Below, piece after piece: positions 33,201 to 48,200 of a stretch of 50,198 bases of DNA. The position numbers and the translations under genes are program-made. The DNA is from an uncultured Clostridia bacterium (GTDB taxonomy: Bacteria; Bacillota; Clostridia; Christensenellales; UBA1242). Under the pieces are notes generated by a model. That model saw only the letters and a list, made by a program, of their open reading frames with translations. It made no database searches and was not told the origin of the DNA. The DNA is taken from positions 1-50,198 of the forward strand of contig CALVZE010000001.1 of assembly GCA_944372445.1 (NCBI GenBank). Direction: 5' to 3'. Every line of letters begins with the position of its first letter. Positions within the stretch are counted from its first letter, which is position 1.

Positions 33201-36200
33201 TTCTAAGTCAAGGCTGAGACGAACGCTTGTTCCAAAGGCAACTCGATATTGATTAGCTTCAGGTTGAGGAGCCACGTTGTTACTTGGAGAGCCTTCCGCT
33301 GTTGCTGTGAAGCTCACAACGCCCTCGCCATCAGTGGAGAGTGTAAGAAGTCTTGCGTAGCGTCTATACAAGATATAAACTGTCGTATAAGTTCCCTCTT
33401 CGCTCTCTGCAATATTAGTATTGTAGATAACAGTGAATGCCGTGCTTGCTTCATTTTGTAAGTTGTTGGTTATTGATGTGTAATAGAAGCCTTCATATCT
33501 ATCATCTCCGTTTTCACTGTCAATAACTCCAAGTTCCACCATAAACTCAGCTGTGATAGGTCTTCCAGTTGCAATTACCAAGCCTGAATCTGGACCACCG
33601 ATAATCTGTTCATCTTCGACAACAAATTCGGTGTTTTCAAGATTTCTTGTTGCATAGATAATTTTAAGTTGAGCATCCGTCTTAGGTGTTGCATTAATCT
33701 CTACTGTTGTGTCACCTGCAAGCTTGAAGGTGTAAACTTGTGCTTCTTCTGTCGTTTGCGGTTCACTGTTTACAACGAAATTGTTAAAGTTATAACCAGC
33801 CATCACTGCATTTGTGACATCGACTTTAATGACATCATCATATTTTACCGAACCAATATTGTCAATTGAAACACCTTCTTCGCTGTCATTTACATAGACT
33901 AAGATGTTATTTCTGTTGATACCTGTGCTTGTTGTGATGGAAAGCGTTACTGCGCCTGCTTCCCAAACTGCATAGAGTTCAACTACATCTTGATATGTTC
34001 CGCTCATGTTGTATTTTGCTCCGCCTGCATATTCTACGCCACCTTCACGAGAGGTCGACCAACCAAGGAAGCCATAGCCAGAAAGTTCAAAGCTAAGCTC
34101 TTCGGCGGTTTTTAGCGTTTCATCCTGAGCATAGGTTCCTGTTGCTGTTTTATAGTTTGCATCTTCTAAGTTGTAATTACTATAATAGTGAATCTCATAA
34201 GTTTTAGCCTGAGCGCCAGCATTGATTGTCACCGCGCCATCAATCATTTTGAATTTGTTGTCCACAATATCATCTGCTTCAATACCTGTTGTTGTATACG
34301 AAGTAAACTTATAGCCTTCACGCTCTGTTACGCTAAGCACGATTGTAGTGCCATATCGAACTTCTCTTGAACCATTTGACCCTCTTATATACTCAACAGA
34401 GCCTGTGTTAACGGCCTTATCATAATCCATATCAAAGTTTTCAATGCCATTGTCAGCAGTGAGAGTTAAGCGGTTGTAGTTTCTGTCAAAGTAAACATTG
34501 ATTACTGTGTTTCCGTTTACGCTGATTGGTGTTTGATCAAACTTATCAGCATAGGTAAAGCCAACAATATTTGGATATTTTTCGTTGATATATCCTAAGA
34601 TTGCCTCTTCGGTTGGAACTGCATCAGTTGTTCCCTCTGCGCTTATTGTTTCTGCATAATCTGAATTATTTGAATAGTTTTCAGTGTCAAGTTCTTCAAA
34701 TTGAAGGTTAATCGTGTAAGATGTATCTGTTCTAGCCGTCCACTTAGCAAACAACACAATGTTGGATGTGGTGTTTACAACGGAGTCAGCTGTAACTTGT
34801 GTTCCTGCTTGATAATTTTGTGTTGTCCACCAGCCAGCAAAGTCATAGCCAGCGCGATCGCCATTAACAAGACCTACAACTTTTCCGTCATCGCCAGGAG
34901 TTTTTGCCGTCGAGAACGCATAGTCATATCTCACAACAAGACTGTCATATTCAAACTTAGTTGCAGGAGATGCTGTGCTATCCATATAGTTGAATGTGAT
35001 TGTAATTTCTTTTGCAAAATATTCAACAGTAAGTATAACATCATTATCAGGCATTTTGCCAGTGATTGTCGCATCTTCCGCACTGCATGAGTAGCCTATG
35101 ATGTCTGTTGGCGATGTGATAGAGTATTCCTCATCATAGTCAAAGTTTCCTGTGTATGATTTAATAACCTCGTCATGTTTTGGATGGTCTTCATCACCAT
35201 AAACATAGTTAATTGTAAGCGTATGAGTGTTAATCTTCCACTTAGCCTCTAAGGTAACATCGCCGTAGAGCGTGCCTTTTGTATATCCAGTATAATCTTC
35301 AAAGAGCACCTCTCCGCCGAATACGCCCGTCCAAGTGCTGTTACCACTTATCGTGTAACCAACAAGTGTATGGCCCTCGCGTGAGATGTCGGTTAAGAAT
35401 GTAATATCGTTTTCAATTGTGTAAGAGAAGATGTATTCTTCGCCCTCTGCTCCTACTACGCTAGCACCGAATGTTCCTTCGTTTGCAAGATATGTGATGT
35501 TATAGGATGTTGCCGTCCAAACAGCATAGATATTGGCTGTGCCATTTGCCTCGGCAGTTAAATTGTAAGCATAGTAGGTTCTCGCACTGTTTTCACCGAC
35601 AATATAGTAAAGTCCGCTTGTTTTGATTTCGGAAATAGCTGTAACTAAGGTTGCATTGCTTGTTGTTCCGTCTTCTACTGTCGTCCAACCAGCAAAGGTA
35701 TATGCAGGTTTAACAAATTCATTTGAAGACAATTCTACAACCTTGTCATAGACAGCAGGAGTAGCTGTCATTGCTCCACTTCCGCTATTGCCGTTATAAG
35801 CAATGTTGTAAGCGTTTGCTGTCCACTGAGCGTAGAGCGTAACTTCGCCGTTATCTACGCTTGTTAAACTCCAAACTTCTTCGCCCGCTTTTATCCATTT
35901 TCCAGAGCCGTCACGCTCAGTGTTCCACCTATCAAAGCTGTAACCTGTGAGAGCAAAGCCTGTGGCATCAACAGAAAGTGCGTTGAATTTAGCTGTGTAG
36001 GTGTAAGGATCTTCTATTCCAAAAGTGTCGTCTTCCGCGTCTGCGTGTTTACTTTTGTAGTTAGAATTGTATGTTACTGTGTAGGTGTGTTCACGCCATA
36101 CCGCATAGAGGATGACATTGTCACCTTTATTTGATGCAAGATTGTATGCATAATATATGCCGTCAATAAGGTAGATACCCTTTTCTTTTATTTCTTCTTT

Positions 36201-39200
36201 GCTTGCAACATCGGTTCTAGCCTCACTTGTTGTGCCTTTTTCGTCAGTTGTCCAGCCGATGAAAGTGCGACCTATAAACTTAAAGCCAAGTTCGTCAATC
36301 GACTTTAAGGTTACCACGGTGTCATAACTGATTTCTACGCCGTGTGCAATCTCAGTTATTGGGTCGCCCTCTTCTTGTTCAACGCTTCCGCCTTTGCCGT
36401 TATAGGTTATGGTGTAAGTGTTGTTGCTCCAAACAGCATAGAGGTCAAGATTTTCATAATTTCCATATTGCTCAAACACTTCGCCGTCATGATATACAAC
36501 TCTATCTTCTAAGAGTGGTTTATCCTTAGTTGCATCGGTTGCCCAACCCTCAAAAGCATAACCCGTTCTCGTGAACGCATTAGACATGAGCGTCACGCGA
36601 GATAGATATTTAACAGTTTGAGTGTATGTTGTGTTATCATCGCCTTCAAGGCTATGCGTTCCGCCTTCACCATGGAAGGTAATTGTGGTTTCAACAGTGT
36701 CAGCCGAAGCTACAAGGTTAACAGTGTTTGCAGGAACTTTAAATGCATCGCCTGAAACTGTCACACCCGCAAATGTTATGTTTGTATAGCCTGGTAGTAA
36801 GTTGCAAGAAATTTGAACATCTGCATTGAATTTAACTACCATTTCGCCGTCAGCATCAAATTTTTGCGATAATGTATAAACCGCTTCTCCGTCCTCACTT
36901 CCTGCCGTTTCATTAACAGTGAGCGTCAAGTCTTGAACGCCTGCGCCAAGGGTCACATTGATTGTAACAGGATTTCTTGTCAAATATACTTCTACCTCAG
37001 CCTTTCCGTCAGCTGTCACCACCACATTTTTCTCAAAGTCGTGATATGTGAAGCCTTCAAAGGTGTTGAGTTTATAATCATCCATACTGTCGATTAGTTC
37101 GCCGGTTACGGTATAGTTTCCGTCAACCTTTTCGCCAAGCGTTTGTGTTGCGCCGTCTGGATGTAGTTCGTCAACCCTTGAATATACGCCATCTGCGAAA
37201 GTTTCAAACATGAAGACAACTATAAAGTCTGCTGGAAGAGGTGTGACTTCAAGGTTGATTATGAGATTTTCTGCTGGCATAGAGTTAATTGTGCCTGTGC
37301 CAGAGAGAGGATCGCTTGTGCCATTAGTCACAAGTGTTGAACTCCATTTCTTGAACGCATATCCGTCTGCAAGAGTATAGGAAATTGTCACGCTTGCGCC
37401 GAATTTTACTTCGTATGCTGTTGTAAGTCCACTTTCCACGCCTTCGCCAACATAATCGCCGTCAGCTGTGAGTGAGTTAACACCAGCAACACGCGTGAGT
37501 GTCAAAGTGAAGTAATCTCTATTGAAGTAAATTCCGACAACTGTGCTATTGTCAGCAGTGATTCTCTTACCTTCGTCAATATGGTCATATAGATATCCTG
37601 TCATTTCAAAGGAAATACCTAAACCTTCAAGAACTTCCTTAGTGATAAGTTGGTCAACCTTGCCTGAGTATTCTTTGTCATCTACGCCTGCAACAAGGTC
37701 ATAGTCACTTCCGTCAAGTTTTTGAGCATAGTATGCTACCTTAAAGGTTGCTCCACCAGCATTGACAGTGATATCAAAGTTCATATTATCTTTAATATTA
37801 AATGTATATGGATTTTGTTCAGAGAAGTCAGAATCTCCTGAGCCATAGGTGTATCTACCAAATGTGTAGCCCTTACTAAGGTTAGTTGTGATTGTCACTT
37901 GTTCGTTATACTTGAATGTATTTCCACTTGCAGTCACAGCGCCAGTAACTGTCACACTTTCAACACCAAACTGAGGAGTTGTGTAGTTCACAGTGTAAGT
38001 GTTTCTTGTGTAGTAAACTTTAAGGGTTGTTTCGCCGTTTCCGTCAACGGTTGCGGAAAGAACTTCACCCTCATGGCCTCTGCTATAAGTAAAGCCATCG
38101 TATGTCACAACGCTGATACTTACTTCTGAGCCTGTAAGTCTTTGAACTGTTGTGCTATTTACTGTGTTTCCAAGATTTTCCTCTTTGAATACCTCGTCAC
38201 TGTCAAGCTTAAACTCTCCGTCAAGCGTTTCAAGATAGTATTCTAGTGTCACATTGACTTCATGAGCATTCCATACGATATATATGGTTTCAGAGCCGTT
38301 AAGTGCCGAAGTCAAGTTGAAGACATAGTAAGCATTGTTGTATTTATAGATACCTCTGCCTTTGTTTTCGCCAAGTAGGTATTCTTTAAGTCCGCCATAC
38401 TCGCCTGTCATCTCTTCGGTAACTTCTTGAACATCACTTGTGTTGTCATCATCTAAGGAATAGCCACCAAAGGTATAACCAGCGCGAGTTGAAGTTCCTG
38501 TGATAGCCATTACATCGTCATAAACAACATCGCTAAGGTCAGCAATATCGCTTCCGCCTTTTTCATCGATGGTCACACTATATGTGTTTGCTGTCCAAAC
38601 AGCATAAATTGTCACATTTCCGCTTGTCGCAAGGTTAAATGCGTAAGTTTTTCCGCCAAAGCTGTAAAGTCCCTTTGAAGAAATGTTGCCAAGACTCTCG
38701 ACAGGTTTAACATCGCTTGTTGTTCCGTTAGGCGTCAAGGTCCAGCCTGTCAAGGTATAACCGGTCTTAGAGAATCCGTCACCTGTTGAGATTTCTGTTG
38801 CGACATCATAAATTGCATTTGTGTCGCTTATAATTCCTGTTCCGCCATTGTTGTTATATATGATTTTATAAGAATTAGCAGTCGCATTTGCTGTGATTGT
38901 CAAATCGTTCGCAGTTATATAGTTAAAGGTATAAGTTGCGCTCGTTGAAAGCACTCCGCTTGAAGAGAAGTTGGTAAATGTGTAACCTTCGCTTGGAGTT
39001 GCTGTCAAGGTAACTGAGCTATCAAATGTCACCTTATATCTTCCATCCTCTTCGGCTGTCAAGTCTTGCACTTCAACTGTCACTTTACCCTCAGGATTTG
39101 AAACTATTGTGAGATAGAATTCTTTTGCTGTCCAGTTGGCAAGTACCTCAATTGGAGTTTCGCTTGCAAACTTAGTGCCACTTGTGATAACTTCGCCATT

Positions 39201-42200
39201 TAAAGTAAAGTTAGTGAAGTTATAACCAGATCTCGTTATGCTTGTTTCGTTCACAAAGTCAGCAAGTGAGATATATTTGTCACTCTCTTCGCCGATATAT
39301 AACTTGCTGTAATCTCCGTCATATACCGCATAGACTGTGAGCTTGCTATCTGTGAAGTTAACAGTAGTTCCACTTGTGCCACTCTCTGTATCATTCTTTG
39401 TTGTAAGAGTTAAGTCCGCTCTTGTTGAACCTGTAAGGTCATTTGCGTTGATTGTGACTTGAACACGATTAGCTTTCCATTGAGCTTTGATAGTCGCATC
39501 GCTATCAGCAAACTTAAAGCTAAATCCTGTTTCAAGCGAGCCGATGATTTTGCCATCGCCGTCGGTTACTGTCCAGCCTGTGAATGAGTAGCCTGTCTTA
39601 CCAGTAGGTGCAGATAGAGTATATGTAGCTTCAAATGCTCTTTCTACATATTGTAATCCGCTCGTCTCGTCTACTCCCGTAACTTCGCCGTCATAGACGC
39701 CACCATTAGGGTCGATTGTAAGACGATAGATATCTCTTGTCGCATTGGCAGTGATTGTCACTGTGCCAAGGCTAATTGTGATTGTCTGTTCTTGATCTCC
39801 GTTAGGTCCAATTACAATATCAGACGGACTATCACCAGAAACTGTCCAGCCGTTCCATACCCATCCGCTTGTAACCTCAGCATTGATGGTTATTTGTGAG
39901 CCGAAGTAGTATTGTCCGCTTCGCGCGCCAGTCAAGATTGTGCCTTCACCAGCCACAATTGTAACATTCGCCTTTTGTCTTGTGTAGTAAAGATTGATAA
40001 CTGTTGTGCCATTTGCATTAACAATTATTTCTGTATCTAAGTCAGTTCCGCTTTCATGTTCACCGTCAAATGTGAAGCCTGTGAATGCGTATGGCTTATT
40101 GTTGATGATTGGATTGCCTGAGCCGTCATAATCTACAAGTATTTCGCTGTTAGCAAAGCCTTCACGAGGATCGCTTGTCATTGTATAGTTAATGCCATCC
40201 GTATTCATTAAATAGGTGTTTACTTTGTATGTGACATCGCCACGAGCTTCCCATCTAGCATAGAAGTTGTAGGTGTCTTGTCCGTCGAAATTCCATGGAT
40301 CAATTGAAGCACCGTCAGAATAGCGAGTTGCACTTGAACTTGTAGCGTCATCAAACCAGCCAAGGAAGGTGTAACCTGCCACATTCCAAACACTATTTTC
40401 AGAAATCAAGGTTGCAAGTGTCTTGAATGTGAATTTAGCGTCATAAGTTGCCGTTAGGCTAGTATCTGTCACATTTTGAAGTCCAGTAGCAGTAGGGAAG
40501 TTAGAGTTAAGCACGATGTTGTATGTCTTAGGTGAATATGTTACAGTAATTTTCACATCTTCTGCCGGCATTGTGCCTGTAACAGTTGCAGTTTGAGGTG
40601 TGTAACCTCTGATATTTGCTGGTGACTGAACTGTATATGTTGCGCCAAACTTAACTTGTTCAGTGTGAGCTGTTGCAATCTCTGAGCCGTCTGCCTTTTG
40701 ATATTTGATAGTTAATGTGTAAGAGTTGATTGTGTAGTATGCAAAGAAAGTTGTGTTTTCAATTATATCGACAGTATCTGTTGCTTTAACTGGTGTTGCC
40801 GTGGAGATATCTCCATCAGCCACAATCTGAGTTGTGAAGTAGCCAACAAATGTATAGCCGTCTTTCACAGTTGGAGCGACAAGCGCTTCGCCGTAAAGTT
40901 CGTTATATGTCACTTCGCTTGTTGTTGTAGGTAAGTTATCTCCAAAGTTACCGCCGTCATTTGCGTTCAAGGTAATTGTAAACTCGCTTGCAGTCGCCGT
41001 TGCGGTGTAACTTGCCTCGCCTGCAGCCATGGTAAACTCATCACCTGAAATATCAGGAGTTGTGCTTGTGCCAGCCGTCTTACTCCAAGTGATTGGTGCT
41101 TCATAGCCGGTCGCAGGAGTTGCTGACAAGGTTACGGTGTCATTGTAGTAGATATAGCCGTCTGCTAGACCCTCTGAATTTGCGCTTTCGTAACTTGTCG
41201 TTGCCACGCCTGTGCCTAAAGTTAAATTGAGTTTATAAGATTTTCTTGTATATGTGTAAGTCACAGTGGCGTTCCCGTCAGCACTGATTGTTACATTTTG
41301 AACAACAGGCATGTTGAAGCCGTTGATATCTAAGTCTTTTCCAGCAAAATCTTCGCTAGTTAAGAGTGCAGCCTGAACAGATGTGTCAGTTTCGCCGGTT
41401 CCAGACTTTTTAATAGTCACTTTATTAGTTTCGTCACTAGCGCCGAAGCCTTCGATTATATGGATGACCTTATAGCTTGTATTGTCATTTGTCGTCCAAT
41501 AACCATAGACAATCGTGTTATGATCATAAACTTCTTGCGTGGTCGCTGATGAGATAGGTGTGGCATTTTCAATATCACCATTTACCTCTAATTCTTCTTC
41601 ATAGAAGCCACCAAAGATATAGCCAAGTCTTGAAATAGCGTCTGTAAATGCCTCAAAGTCGATTGAAGTGTAACCACCATCTTCACCTAGAACATATAGT
41701 GTTGCATAGGTTGCTTTATAGGTTGCATAAAGCTCAATCTTGCCGTCAGCGATTGTGAGAGCGGTGCCATTAACTGTCACGCTTGTAACCTTAGTTGAGC
41801 CGTTAGGCGCGTCATTAAGGTCAAAGGTCACCTTATATTTATTAGCAACACCATTAGCTTCAATAGTCACATTGTCGTTGATGACATTTGCCTTAATTGA
41901 AATGTCGCCCGTTTCAGCGTTATAGGTGTAATCTTTACCTGCTACAAGCGGTTCTGTTCCGTTTGTGATTGTAATCGTGCTTGGAATACTATAACCATTT
42001 TCAGCACTAATCTTTGCGGTGTATGGTTCATCTGTGTTGACATTGTTTGCGCCCGCATCTCTATTTAAGTTTTCAAGGTCAAAGGTCACATTATTATTCT
42101 TCGCAACTGCGGTTGCGGTCACAGTAAATGTGTCTGTGAAGTTTGAGATAAGCGCACTGAATGTTCCATTATCCTCAGGTTGAGCACTCACTGTTGCTGA

Positions 42201-45200
42201 GCCACTAGTTACTGTAAATGTCACATTCTCATAGCCTTTAACTGCTTGAGCATAGACTGTGAAAGATATTCCTGTTGTTGCGTTATAGGTTGCACTTGTT
42301 TTATATTCGCCTTCTGTTCCAACTCTAACAAGAGCATGAACGCCGTTCACTGTGATGTTGTAACTCTTTGCTACTGCTGAGCCTGTAACGATCACATTGC
42401 CGTTGATAACGCCTTCATTTATTGTCACAACGCCTGTTTCGGTGCTGTATGTATAGAAAGTATTCTCTTCGGTGTTTGTGATAACCTTGCCGTTGATATT
42501 AACAGTGATTGTTGTTGGCAAGTCGTAACCAGCATTTGGTGTGATTGTAAAAGTAAGCTCTTCGCCACTTGTCACGCCACCAGGAGCGTTATGTGTGGCA
42601 TTAGAGATATTAACCGTCACAGTGTTATTTCCAGCCGTCCAAACTGCCTCTAACTCTACATCTCCCCACTTGCCAGCAAGCACGGTGTCAAGAGCAACGA
42701 TTGTGCCTTTTGTCCAAGAGCCAACGCTTTCACTTAAAACACGGAATGATGATAGAGTATAGCCATCTCTTGTTATCGATGTCACGCCGTAAATATTTTC
42801 TTCGCTTTCAATATCATAGTTTTGTGTAGCCTCAAAGCCACTTGCAAAGCTTTCGTCAGCTTCGAGAGTGTAGGTTACTGTGTATGGAATTACATTCCAC
42901 ACAGCCACAAGTGTCACATTGCCATACTTGCCTTGAACCTTGTCGCCTTGTTTATAGTCCACTTCTTCGCCGTTATCGACTGCCCAATTGCTTTCTTCTT
43001 CAGCGGTCTGAACATTCCAGCCAAGGAAGGTATAGCCGTCACGAGTTGCACTGCCAAGAGTGAGTGTGGCATTTTCAATGTTATATTCTATGGTTGCCGG
43101 ACTTGGAAGTGTCACACCACTTGCCGTTCCTGCTGAATATGTGATTGTGTAAGGAATTGTGTCAAATTTAGCGGTAAGCGTTGTAGGTTTATCAATTGTC
43201 CAAGTGCTAAGAAGAGCACCTGCATTTGAAATGAGTGAAGTATCCTCATTATTTACAAAGCCCTCAAAGTCATAGCCAGGCTTTGCTGCTGTTGGATTGA
43301 CTTCTCCGCTTAAAACTCCGCTTGTGTTTACACTATAAAGGGTTTGAGTGTCAAATTTAACATAGACAGTGCTGTTTGTTACTGTTGCACCTTCACCAGC
43401 TTCAAGTGTTATTGTGATTACATGAGCTGTATAGTAAGCATAGATGACAGTTGTGTCGTTTGCAGTTGCAAAAGAAGTGGAAGCTGTAACCACAACAGCA
43501 CCGCTTGCAACATTGTCTGCTTCATAGCTTGCAGTATAGAAGTTAACAAAATCATAACCTTCTCTATCAAGCGTTGTTATTGTGAAGTCTGCAAGGCTGA
43601 CATATTCATTACCAGTTTCGCTCGTGTAAAGTTTAGAGTAATCTTCGTTATATACAGCGTATAGAGTGATAAGTCCGCCTGATACGCTTAAAGCACTTGT
43701 AGTATCATCAACATCGTTCTTTGTTGTGATATTGACGCTTGCATTTGTGCTACCTTTTCCGAAGTTTGCGTCATTAAGGTTAATAGTTACCATAAATCTA
43801 TCAGCAACTCCGTTAGCGGTGATTACAATATCACCAACAACCGCACTGCCAACGATGGTTATAACACCTGTTTCGCTACTATATGTGTAGGTTGTTTCGC
43901 CTGCTGTAAGCACACTGCCAGCAACACTTACCGTTATGCTTGTTGGAAGTAGATAGCCTGTCTCTTTCGATAAGGTTGCTGTGTATTCTTCACCAGAGGT
44001 AGCAGAGCCTTCACCTTGAACTTTAAGGTTAGTAACTTGGAAAGTAACTTTATTATTACCCGCCGACCATTCAGCTTTGAGTGTTACATTGCCGAATTTG
44101 CCTGCTGGAATGGTTGCGTCACGGAATTGTTCTGCCACAGACCAGTTTTCAACAGCCTCTGTTGCATACCAATAATCTAGTGTGTAACCTGCTCTTTCAA
44201 TGGTAGGCAATTTGATAGCCTTTTCAATGGTATAAGCGCTATCGCCCGCCGTTGTGATTGTTCCGTTGTTTTCTTCGTAAGCGATTGTATATTCGATAGG
44301 GTCATAATAGATATTTCTTATGTTTTCACTAGCCACTGCGCTCACAACGATTGTTTCGCCTTTTTCTGCGATGTCCTCACCTTCGGCATCCACAATGTTG
44401 TAGCCGTCAAAGGTTGGATATGTCACAACAACGCTTTTGCCAAATCTAACTCTTTCATGAATTTCTGCGTCTGTTATTGTTCCATCGTTGAGAGAAGCTT
44501 CACTATATAGATAATTGATTGTCACAGTGTAAGTGTCGCGTGTGTAGTAAACATAGATTGTGCTGTTGCCTTCGCCTGAGATATATACAGGGTTCAAAGT
44601 GCCGTCACTTGTCATACTACCAACACTTGCATATACATAACCTGCCTCTGAGATAATCTTATCTTGTCCTGCAAGAAGTTCTCTTGTGATTAGAGCATCA
44701 GTTGTGCCTTTTCCGGTTGTTTGTGGATGAGCTGTCAGAGTTTCATATCTTGCACTACCTGTCAAGCCTTCAACCTCTAACCTTTCAAACATATATACGA
44801 TATTGAAGGATGTATTTGTGTTTCTAAGCATATTTGCTGTGATTGTCACATCTTCATAAGGCATATCGAAAGTATAGGAATAGGTCGAATCTGACGCCGT
44901 TCCATCATTTTCTGAAACTTGTGAGGAAGAGGAGGTGAAGCCGTCAAAGCTGTAACCCTTTCTAACAGTGACTGAAACAGTTACGCTTGTGCCGTAGGTC
45001 ACATTTATATTTGATGTTCCCTCTTGTCTATTGTCGCCGATTGTGATATAGATGTCACTCAACGCCTCTTGAATGTTTGTTGTCAAGGAGAGTTTGATGT
45101 CATCACGTCTATCGTAATAGAGTTTAATCACTCTTGAACCATCACCATCAATATTGAGAGATGTGCCCTCTGTTGTATCTGTGGTAGATGTTGAACCATA

Positions 45201-48200
45201 ATGGTCAAACAAGAAGCCGTTTATTTCGATTTGTTGTTCGCTGTAATCAATATTAGTGTCGGTTGTGCCAGAAAGAACCTCGTCTTTATAGTTTTCTAAA
45301 TCTTGCTCATAATCAGAGCCGTCCACCTTTTCAAAGTAATATTTGATTGTGTATTTTGTGTCGGTGTTAGCATGAGCCGAAATTGTGAAGTCAATTCTAT
45401 TTGTTGCGGTCATAGTGAAGGTCGATGTGATTGTTGTGTGTTTTCCGCTTGTTGGAGTGTAGCTGTTAGTTAAAGTAACCGTTGAGCCAACTGCACTCTG
45501 TGACCATTTTACAAGGTCATCGTTGTCAATACCAAAGTTGTAACCAGTTTTTACGGTTGCAGAAATTGTAACCTCCGCACCATACATAACATTGTAAGCA
45601 TTGGTCTCGCCTACTCTTGTTACGCCCGTGCCACTTGCCGTCATACTTTGAACGCCGTTTTCAGAATTCAAAGTGATTTGATAGCTTTGACGCGCATAGA
45701 AAGCAAAGATGATTGTTCTGCCACCTTCAATAACATCGATTTGATCACCAGCAAATTCATATGTGCTATATTTAAATCCTGCATATTCCTGAGTAGATAG
45801 ATAGTTGACAACAGCGTCTGCCGTGATACCATTGACATCAGGCACTTCTTGTTGAACTCTATATGTCTTGCCGTCATAGTTGACAAATCTCTCTTCGCCA
45901 TCTGTAACAAACAATTCATTAACGTTTGGATAAGTAGTGATATTTCCGCCTGCGCCATCAGTCTTTTCAATCTCATGCCCTTCACCTAAATCTCTATGTG
46001 TGATTTCTTCTTGTAAGTAGTAAACAGTGTAAGGAACATCATTTCTACCAATCCAGATTGCATAGAGGTTTTGACCTGCTGTAAGCTTAACAATGTCTCT
46101 TCCTTCAACGATGTCAGCCTCTTCACCCTCTACTGAGCCCTTTATATCAGCGCGTGTCCATAATAGGTCAGTGATATTTTCTATATTTGCCCAGCAATCA
46201 TTAGTAGGAACAAAATTCTCTCCGATTGCCGAAACTTTTACAAAGACAAAATCAATCGCTTCTTGTTCTACCGTTTCGTCGTCATCTTCATTTGTTCCTA
46301 AAACATATGAGAAAGTATATGCACTGCTATCGCCAAGCAAAGCACTAAATTTGTTGTTGGTATACTCATTGAATAGTTCAAGCGTGAGCATGAAGTAGTC
46401 GTTTCTTGTTGACCAGCCATAGAAGAGGAAGCCCTCATAGATAGGTCTTGGCCAGTAAACGCTGTTGGTGTCTTCGCCGTCATATCTATGGTCATAGTAA
46501 ACAGTCTTTTCAACTGATTCGTTTGCACCATGACCTTGAATATATGGTTTTGCCTGTTCATTATCTGTCTTATAGTCAGGCCTTTCATTGACATTGAAGG
46601 TAACGGTGAATGGATTTGGGTCATACACTGCGATAATCGTGATGTCTTTTGGATATACCCATCTGCCAAGTTCAACAATCTTATCGTCATTGTAGTTGAC
46701 GGTTTGAATCAAGTTGCCCTTGTTGTCAATAAGCATTGTTGTTGAGGCATTGCCCTCAGCGTCTGCAATATAGAAGCCTTTGAGTTTCCAACCTGTCTTC
46801 TTGTAATTGACATAATTAGGATAGAATTTGTCACCATTTTCTTCAGCATAAGTTATTGGATAATTAATATCTTTTTGACTACCATTAGGGTCTTTAATAG
46901 TAATATCATATTCTAATGCTGTCCATTGAGCATAGAGAGTTACGCTACCATTATACTCATCAGTAAGATTGCTATATTTTTGACCAGCGGTATAAGTAGC
47001 ACCACTGCCGTCAGGATTTTCTGACCAATGGTCAAAAGCGTAACCAGCAAGAGTAAATCCATTTGCGCTTGCCGTAAATTCTTGGTCATAGAAGGTCACT
47101 GTTGGAGAAGTTGAGCCTTCTGCCACGCCGTAGTGATGCTCGTTGTTTGCGTTTGCATTGTAGTAAACGGTATATTGATTTGCTTTCCATTGAGCATAGA
47201 GGTTGATGTTGTCAGCGGTTTCATACTTAAAGCCATAGCCCGCGTTATAGAGAACATAACCTGCTTCACTTTCCGTGCGTCTTGTTGCCCAACCAACAAA
47301 ATGGTAACCCTTCTTAGAGAAGTTTGTCACAGTGTTTTGAAGAGTGATATATTCAGAGTCAAACACTGCCTTTGTTGTGTCAGTGTGAGTTTGTTCATCT
47401 TCTGCGCCATTATTTGCATAATAGGTCACAGTATATTCATTTGCTTTCCATTCTGCATATAGGCTGACACTACCAACTGTTGTATAGTGATATGTTGCTC
47501 CTTCGTCATAGTGAGTGCCATTTCCGTCTGCTTGCGTGTTCCAACCAGTAAAGGTATAACCAGGTCTTGAAATGGTCACCTTTTCTTTAGTTAAGAGTGT
47601 TACATTTTCATTGAATACAACAGGAACGGGGTAGGTCGCACTACCATTGATTGTTCCCTCATTTCCTTGATAGTTAAGTTGATAGCCGATAGGTCCAGCA
47701 ACAATTGTTAAAGTGGTTTCTTGTGCAGGCATCGTGAATATACTATCTACAACATTGCCACCTTCCCATTTAAGGAATTGATAGCCATTGTTATAGGTCA
47801 CATTGAGAGTAACCTGTGTGCCATAGACAACGGTGTAAGTGCCGTCATCGTTCGCCGTTACGCCGGTCGTTTCTGTTGCAGTTACGCTTGCAACACCTTT
47901 TACGCTACCCTCGTCAGTGCCTTTTGTAAGAGTGAGCTTGAAGCTGTCTATCTGCCACACAGCATAGAGTTTTGCCTCTCCGCCAGCGGTAGCTGTAAGA
48001 TTAAGCACAACTTCCTGTCCTGCTGTGTAGGTTGTACCCTCGCCGTCTGCTCTTGTGTTCCAACCAATCATATGATAGCCGGCAAGTGTGTAGCCATATT
48101 GTGCGATTGTGGTTTCAACATCATACTTTGCAGTGACGCTTGTTTCAAAATCTTCTGCGGTTTGCACATTTTCAGCGCCGATAAGCCCTGTCACATTTGC

